Origin: Conexibacter sp. SYSU D00693
GTDB lineage: Bacteria; Actinomycetota; Thermoleophilia; Solirubrobacterales; Solirubrobacteraceae
DNA: 64,000 bases
Assembly: GCF_017084525.1 (NCBI RefSeq)
Contig: NZ_CP070950.1
Location: forward strand, 4,216,001 to 4,280,000
Direction: 5' to 3'
Shown here: positions 59,738 through 64,000 of the stretch, in pieces
Layout of the letters: each line of letters starts with the position of its first letter
How positions within the stretch are numbered: the first letter of the stretch is position 1
Made by a program: the position numbers and the translations under genes
The notes under the pieces: generated by a model
What the model was told of the DNA's origin: nothing
Database searches by the model: none
The model's input: only the letters and a program-made list of their open reading frames with translations

Positions 59738-60469
59738 CTAGCGGCCGCCCAGCTCCCGCTTGAGCCACCGCACCGTCAGCGCCTGCAGCTCCGGGTCGTG
59801 CTGCGCCGTGCGGTGCGTCCCGCCGGGGACCACGACGAGCCGCGAGCGCACGCCGGCCTCGACCGCGACCGCGTGCACCTCGCGGGAGTGCTCGACCGGG
59901 ACGACCTCGTCGCCCTCGGCGTGCAGGAGCAGGAGCGGGACGTCGTCGGCCGCCAGCCCGGCCGCGGCGTCGAGCTCGGACACCCCGCCCAGCAGCGCCT
60001 CGAGCGCCGGGACGTCGGCGGCGAAGGTGAAGCGGCGCTCGGCGACCCCCCGGCGCAGGCCCTCGCTGGAGGCGGGGCAGATGGCGACGACCGCCGCGGC
60101 GCCGGCCGGGCGCGCCGCGCAGAGCGCCATCCAGCCGCCCATCGACGAGCCCCGCAGCGCCAGCGGCGCGCCGCCGGCCCGCTCTCGCGCGAGCGCGCCG
60201 AGCGCCGCGACGTCCTCGAGCGCGCGGCCGTCGAGCGCGCCCGGTGAGGCGCCGTGGCCGCGCTGGTCGGGCACGAGGGCGGCGAAGCCGTGGGACTGCA
60301 GGACCCGCGCGGTGTCGAGGTGGTTCTCCTTCTGCGAGCCCGCGCCGTGGAGCACCACGACGGCGCCGTGCGGCGTCCCGGCCGGGAGGAAGAGGGCGTA
60401 GGCGAGGCCCTCGTGCGTGCCGACCTCGTCGGGCAGCGCGTCGGTCACGGTCCGGCGGCGGGCGCGCAT
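59738..60469 (-). CDS. Alpha/beta hydrolase (dienelactone hydrolase/BAAT-like)
   Basis: The product has 243 residues, cytoplasmic. Oxyanion region VVLHGAGSQKENH, nucleophile in RGSSMGGWMAL, acid in LHAEGDEVVPVEHS, and His in GGTHRTAQHDPE. It is an esterase or peptidase of unknown substrate. It diverges from lysA with only 11 bp between the starts. CATGAT on the minus strand, 8 nt before the ATG, is a possible -10. Confidence 0.88.
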   Translation of the reverse strand: MRARRRTVTDALPDEVGTHEGLAYALFLPAGTPHGAVVVLHGAGSQKENHLDTARVLQSHGFAALVPDQRGHGASPGALDGRALEDVAALGALARERAGGAPLALRGSSMGGWMALCAARPAGAAAVVAICPASSEGLRRGVAERRFTFAADVPALEALLGGVSELDAAAGLAADDVPLLLLHAEGDEVVPVEHSREVHAVAVEAGVRSRLVVVPGGTHRTAQHDPELQALTVRWLKRELGGR

Positions 60470-60480
60470 GGGCTGCCATC

Positions 60481-61773
60481 ATGCGCCCTCGCATGGCGGC
60501 CCCGCAACACGCTCCGGCGGCGCTCGAGCACGTCTGGCCGCGGGGCACGACGTACGACGAGCGCGGCGTCCTCCAGCTCGGCGGCTGCGACGCGCTCGAG
60601 CTCGCCCGCGAGTTCGGCACCCCGGTCCAGGTCGTCGTCGAGGACGACCTGCGCGCCCGCGCCCGCGAGGTGCTCGACGCCTTCGAGCGCCACGCCGGCG
60701 GGAACTACGAGGTGCACTTCGCCTCCAAGGCGTTCCCGTGCAGCGCGGTGCTGCGGCTCTTCGCCGAGGAGGGCCTCGCGTGCGACGTCGCGGGCGGCGG
60801 CGAGCTCGCGCTCGCCCTGCGCGCCGGCTTCGCCCCCGAGCGCATCCACCTCCACGGCAACGCGAAGACCGACCGCGAGCTCGAGGAGGCCGTCGCGGCC
60901 GGCATCGGCGATGTCGTCCTGGACAACCACGACGACATCGACCGCCTCGAGCGGCTGCTGCCCGCCGACGCCCACCAGCGCGTGCTGCTGCGCATCGCCC
61001 CCGGCGTCGCGCCCGACACGCACCCCGGCATCTCCACCGGCGGGCCCAACACGAAGTTCGGCTTCAACCCGCAGGACGCCGAGCGGGCCATCGAGCGCCT
61101 GCAGGCCGCGCCCGAGCGCTTCGAGCTCGACGGCCTGCACATGCACATCGGCTCGCAGATCATGGACCTCGCGCCGTTCCGCCCCGCGCTCGAGGCCATG
61201 GCGAAGCTCGGCGCCTTCCGGACCTGGAACCTCGGCGGCGGCCTCGGCGTCGCCTACCTCGCCGGCGACCGCCCGCCGAGCTTCGACGAGTACGTGCGCA
61301 CGAAGGTCGGCCTGGTCCGCGAGCTCGTCGGCCCCGACGCGCGGATCGCCGACGAGCCCGGCCGGGCGCTCGTGGCCAACTGCGCCGTGAACCTCTACAC
61401 CGTGCAGTCGACCAAGACGAACGTCCTGCGCTGGGTCGGCGTCGACGGGGGGATGAGCGACAACATGCGGCCGATGCTCTACGGCGCGCGCTACGAGGTG
61501 GAGGTCGTCGGGCGTCCCGGCGGCGCCACCCAGTGCCACGTCGCGGGCAAGCACTGCGAGTCCACGGACGTCCTCGTCCGCGACGCGCTGCTCGACGACC
61601 CGCGCCCCGGCGACGTGCTCGCCATGCCCGCCGCCGGCGCCTACGGCTACGCGATGGCCAACAACTACAACGGCTCGCTGCGCCCGCCGATCGTCTTCGT
61701 CAAGGACGGCGACGCCCGCGTGGTCGTGCGCCGCGAGACCTACGACGACCTGCTCGACCGTGACATCGCCTGA
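60481..61773 (+). CDS. lysA: Diaminopimelate decarboxylase
   Basis: The product has 430 residues, a fold III PLP enzyme. The PLP Lys is in FASKAFPCSAVL, the phosphate-binding Gly region in FRTWNLGGGLGVAY, and the catalytic Cys and substrate residues in GKHCESTDVL. It makes L-lysine from meso-diaminopimelate. It is first of the lysA-hom-thrC unit. ATG 60481 and ATG 60493 are both possible starts. Confidence 0.95.
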   Translation: MRPRMAAPQHAPAALEHVWPRGTTYDERGVLQLGGCDALELAREFGTPVQVVVEDDLRARAREVLDAFERHAGGNYEVHFASKAFPCSAVLRLFAEEGLACDVAGGGELALALRAGFAPERIHLHGNAKTDRELEEAVAAGIGDVVLDNHDDIDRLERLLPADAHQRVLLRIAPGVAPDTHPGISTGGPNTKFGFNPQDAERAIERLQAAPERFELDGLHMHIGSQIMDLAPFRPALEAMAKLGAFRTWNLGGGLGVAYLAGDRPPSFDEYVRTKVGLVRELVGPDARIADEPGRALVANCAVNLYTVQSTKTNVLRWVGVDGGMSDNMRPMLYGARYEVEVVGRPGGATQCHVAGKHCESTDVLVRDALLDDPRPGDVLAMPAAGAYGYAMANNYNGSLRPPIVFVKDGDARVVVRRETYDDLLDRDIA

Positions 61774-62995
61774 CCAGCCGACCTTCCGCATCGGCCTCCT
61801 CGGCCACGGCACCGTCGGCAGCGCCTTCGCGGAGCTGCTCGAGGAACGCGCGGGGCGCATCGCCGCCCTCACCGGCCGCCGGCCCGAGCTGACCGGCGTG
61901 CTCACCCGCTCGCGGGGGACCTTCGCCGAGGTCCTCGACGGCGCCGACCTCGTCGTCGAGGTCATGGGCGGCATCGACCCGGCCCGCGAGCACGTCCTCG
62001 CGGCGCTGCGCGCCGGCAAGCACGTCGTCACCGCCAACAAGCAGCTGCTCAGCCAGCACGGCGAGGAGCTGTGGGACTGCGCCCGCGAGCACGGGGTCCA
62101 GCTGCGCTTCGAGGGCGCGGTCGCCGGCGTGGTCCCCGCGATCCGCGTCCTGCAGGAGTCGCTGGCCGGCGCCCACGTCGAGCGGGTGCACGGCATCGTC
62201 AACGGCACGACGAACTTCATCCTCACGCGGATGGCGGAGACCGGCGCGTCCTACGCCGACGCGCTGGCCGAGGCCCAGCGCCTGGGCTACGCGGAGGCCG
62301 ACCCGACCGACGACGTCGGCGGTGCCGACGCCGCCGCGAAGATGGCGATCCTCGCGCGGCTCGCGTTCGACACGCCGGTCCACCTCGACGACGTGCGCTT
62401 CGAGGGCATCGAGCACCTCACGGCTGACGACCTCGACCACGCGCGCGAGTTCGGCCTCGGCCTCAAGCTCATCGGCACGGCCGAGCGCGTCGACGGCGGC
62501 ATCAGCGTCCGCGTGCACCCGGCGTTCCTCTACGCGGCGCACCCGCTCGCGTCGGTCAACGGCCCGTTCAACGCGGTCACGATCGAGTCCGAGGCGATCA
62601 CCGAGATCACGCTCTCGGGCCCGGGCGCCGGCGGCCCGCAGACGGCCAGCGCCGTCCTGGGCGACGTCGTCAGCGCCATGCGCCCGCCGGCCGAGACGCC
62701 GCCGCCCGCCGAGCGCCTGGCGGTGGTCACCGACGTGACCTCGGCGTTCTACCTGCACTTCGAGGTGGCCGACGAGCCGGGCGTGCTGGCGCAGATCGCC
62801 CAGGTGCTCGGGCTGCAGGGCATCTCGGTCAAGTCGGTCGTGCAGCGCGGCCTCGGGTCCGACGCGCGGCTCGTGATGGTGACCCACCCGATCCTCGAGT
62901 CGAGCCTCTCGGCGGCGCTGGAGATGATCGCCGGGATGGACTTCATGCGGGCGCGGCCGCGCGCGATCCGCGTGCTCGAGGAGCAGTTCGCGTGA
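61760..62995 (+). CDS. hom: Homoserine dehydrogenase
   Basis: The product has 411 residues: NAD(P) domain ([13 protein letters not shown]), catalytic domain with [34 protein letters not shown] and the active-site Lys in the latter, and a C-terminal ACT domain ([19 protein letters not shown]) for feedback control, usually by threonine. It reduces aspartate semialdehyde to homoserine. It overlaps lysA by 14 nt and thrC by 4 nt. Confidence 0.96.
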   Translation: MTSPDQPTFRIGLLGHGTVGSAFAELLEERAGRIAALTGRRPELTGVLTRSRGTFAEVLDGADLVVEVMGGIDPAREHVLAALRAGKHVVTANKQLLSQHGEELWDCAREHGVQLRFEGAVAGVVPAIRVLQESLAGAHVERVHGIVNGTTNFILTRMAETGASYADALAEAQRLGYAEADPTDDVGGADAAAKMAILARLAFDTPVHLDDVRFEGIEHLTADDLDHAREFGLGLKLIGTAERVDGGISVRVHPAFLYAAHPLASVNGPFNAVTIESEAITEITLSGPGAGGPQTASAVLGDVVSAMRPPAETPPPAERLAVVTDVTSAFYLHFEVADEPGVLAQIAQVLGLQGISVKSVVQRGLGSDARLVMVTHPILESSLSAALEMIAGMDFMRARPRAIRVLEEQFA

Positions 62996-64000
62996 CGGGC
63001 CTCATCGAGCGCTACCGCGACCGCCTGCCCTTCGCCGACGACGACCCCGTCGTCTCGCTGCAGGAGGGCTCGACGCCGCTGGTCCACGCGCCGCGCCTCA
63101 GCGAGCGCGTCGGCGCGGAGGTCTGGCTGAAGATCGAGGGCGCCAACCCGACCGGCTCGTTCAAGGACCGCGGCATGACCTGCGCGGTCTCCGACGCGGT
63201 GCGCAACGGCGCCGAGGTCGTCGTCTGCGCCTCGACCGGCAACACCGCCGCCTCGCTGGCCGCCTACGCCGCGCGGGCCGGCATCGGCGGCGCCGTGCTC
63301 GTCCCCGAGGGCAAGATCGCCACGGGCAAGCTCGCGCAGTCGCTCATGCACGGCGCGCGCGTCATCTCGCTGCGCGGCAACTTCGACGAGGCGCTCGCCC
63401 TCGTGCGCCAGGTCTGCGACCGCCAACCCGTCGCGCTGGTCAACAGCGTCAACCCGTTCCGCCTCGAGGGCCAGAAGACCGCGGCGTTCGAGCTGGTCGA
63501 GGAGCTCGGGGAGCTCGACGCGCTCTGCATCCCCGTCGGCAACGCGGGCAACGTCACGGCGTACTGGAAGGGCTTCCAGGAGCTCGGCCACGCGCCGGCG
63601 TGCTTCGGCTTCCAGGCCGCCGGCGCCGCGCCGCTGGTCGCCGGCCACCCGATCGAGAAGCCCGAGACGGTCGCCAGCGCGATCCGCATCGGCAACCCGG
63701 CGCGCTGGGAGGAGGCGATGAACGCCTTCACCGCCTCGCGCGGCCAGGTGCGCGCCGTGACCGACGCGCAGATCCTCGACGCCTACCGCTGGCTGGCCCG
63801 CAACGAGGGCGTCTTCTGCGAGCCGGCGAGCGCCGCGTCGGTCGCCGGGCTGCTCGTCCACGGCGCGGGCGAGGCCCGGCGCATCGCCTGCGTCCTGACC
63901 GGCAACGGCATCAAGGACCCGCAGACGGCGCTCGAGCAGGCCGGCGCGGTCGTCCCGTGCGAGCCGGTGCTCGGCGCCGTCGAGGACGCGATCCTCGGCG
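62992..64000 (+). CDS. thrC: Threonine synthase (3' end outside the window)
   Basis: 336 residues are visible; the frame is still open at the window end, so only a few residues should be missing. The PLP Lys is in [11 protein letters not shown], the phosphate loop in ASTGNTAAS and the PLP-ring contact in [10 protein letters not shown]. It converts O-phosphohomoserine to threonine. The GTG overlaps the hom stop (GTGA). thrB is expected next but is out of view. Confidence 0.96.
   Translation, partial: MTGLIERYRDRLPFADDDPVVSLQEGSTPLVHAPRLSERVGAEVWLKIEGANPTGSFKDRGMTCAVSDAVRNGAEVVVCASTGNTAASLAAYAARAGIGGAVLVPEGKIATGKLAQSLMHGARVISLRGNFDEALALVRQVCDRQPVALVNSVNPFRLEGQKTAAFELVEELGELDALCIPVGNAGNVTAYWKGFQELGHAPACFGFQAAGAAPLVAGHPIEKPETVASAIRIGNPARWEEAMNAFTASRGQVRAVTDAQILDAYRWLARNEGVFCEPASAASVAGLLVHGAGEARRIACVLTGNGIKDPQTALEQAGAVVPCEPVLGAVEDAILG

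Overview
The window comes from a very GC-rich actinobacterium. The gene content points to the class Thermoleophilia (Solirubrobacterales-like), though this placement is inferred, not proven. The supporting signs are a complete actinobacterial mce lipid-import operon, PspAA/PspAB partner proteins, a SigH-like sigma factor downstream of cysS-rlmB, a c-di-AMP riboswitch ahead of an NlpC/P60 gene, secreted proteins with basic beta-sandwich C-termini, and many starts that look leaderless. No insertion sequence, prophage, CRISPR array or rRNA was seen. There is one tRNA (Thr).

Layout. 1-5.1 kb: a histidine kinase cut by the window edge, its CheY-like regulator, cysS, rlmB, a SigH-like sigma factor with a structured leader, and a small anchored protein. 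5.3-10.7 kb: divergent secreted beta-helix protein and secreted hydrolase, then tRNA-Thr. 10.7-16.1 kb: a membrane protein, a one-chain acyltransferase/glycerol-3-phosphate dehydrogenase fusion, two ECF sigma modules and a rhomboid protease. 16.4-22.7 kb: glycosyltransferase, BtuF-like metal/corrinoid binder, pterin dehydratase, a secreted nitrilase-like/BNR-propeller protein, and a CNNM/CorC protein. 23-32.5 kb: glutathione S-transferase, LysR regulator with an MFS exporter, hydroxyacyl-CoA dehydrogenase, enolase-superfamily enzyme, xseAB, a secreted glycosidase and a GT-C transferase. 32.5-36 kb: cell-wall-binding lipoprotein, riboswitch-controlled NlpC/P60 hydrolase, pspA-pspAA.

36.4-52.9 kb is a lipid-utilisation block. 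An acyl-CoA operon (AMP ligase, two enoyl-CoA hydratases, SnoaL-like protein) diverges from a TetR gene. A ten-gene mce operon (two YrbE permeases, six Mce proteins, two unrecognised genes) runs towards that TetR gene. The same GACACGTGTC-centred palindrome lies in the acyl-CoA/TetR intergenic region and immediately upstream of the mce promoter, so one regulator may couple lipid import to beta-oxidation. A second SnoaL/TetR pair flanks the mce promoter.

53-64 kb: a soluble chemoreceptor-like protein with two tandem modules, an htpX-pspAB-DUF3891 operon (a second envelope-stress locus), an M23 peptidase, lgt, an exported protein of unknown role, an alpha/beta hydrolase, and the aspartate-family operon lysA-hom-thrC, which runs off the window end.

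Palindromic elements recur in the window. A 47-bp palindrome occurs in two gaps between convergent genes, a 27-bp GGTGCCAGGCACC element occurs twice, and a third family is weaker. Gene ends are packed tightly, with 4-nt ATGA/GTGA overlaps linking most operons.
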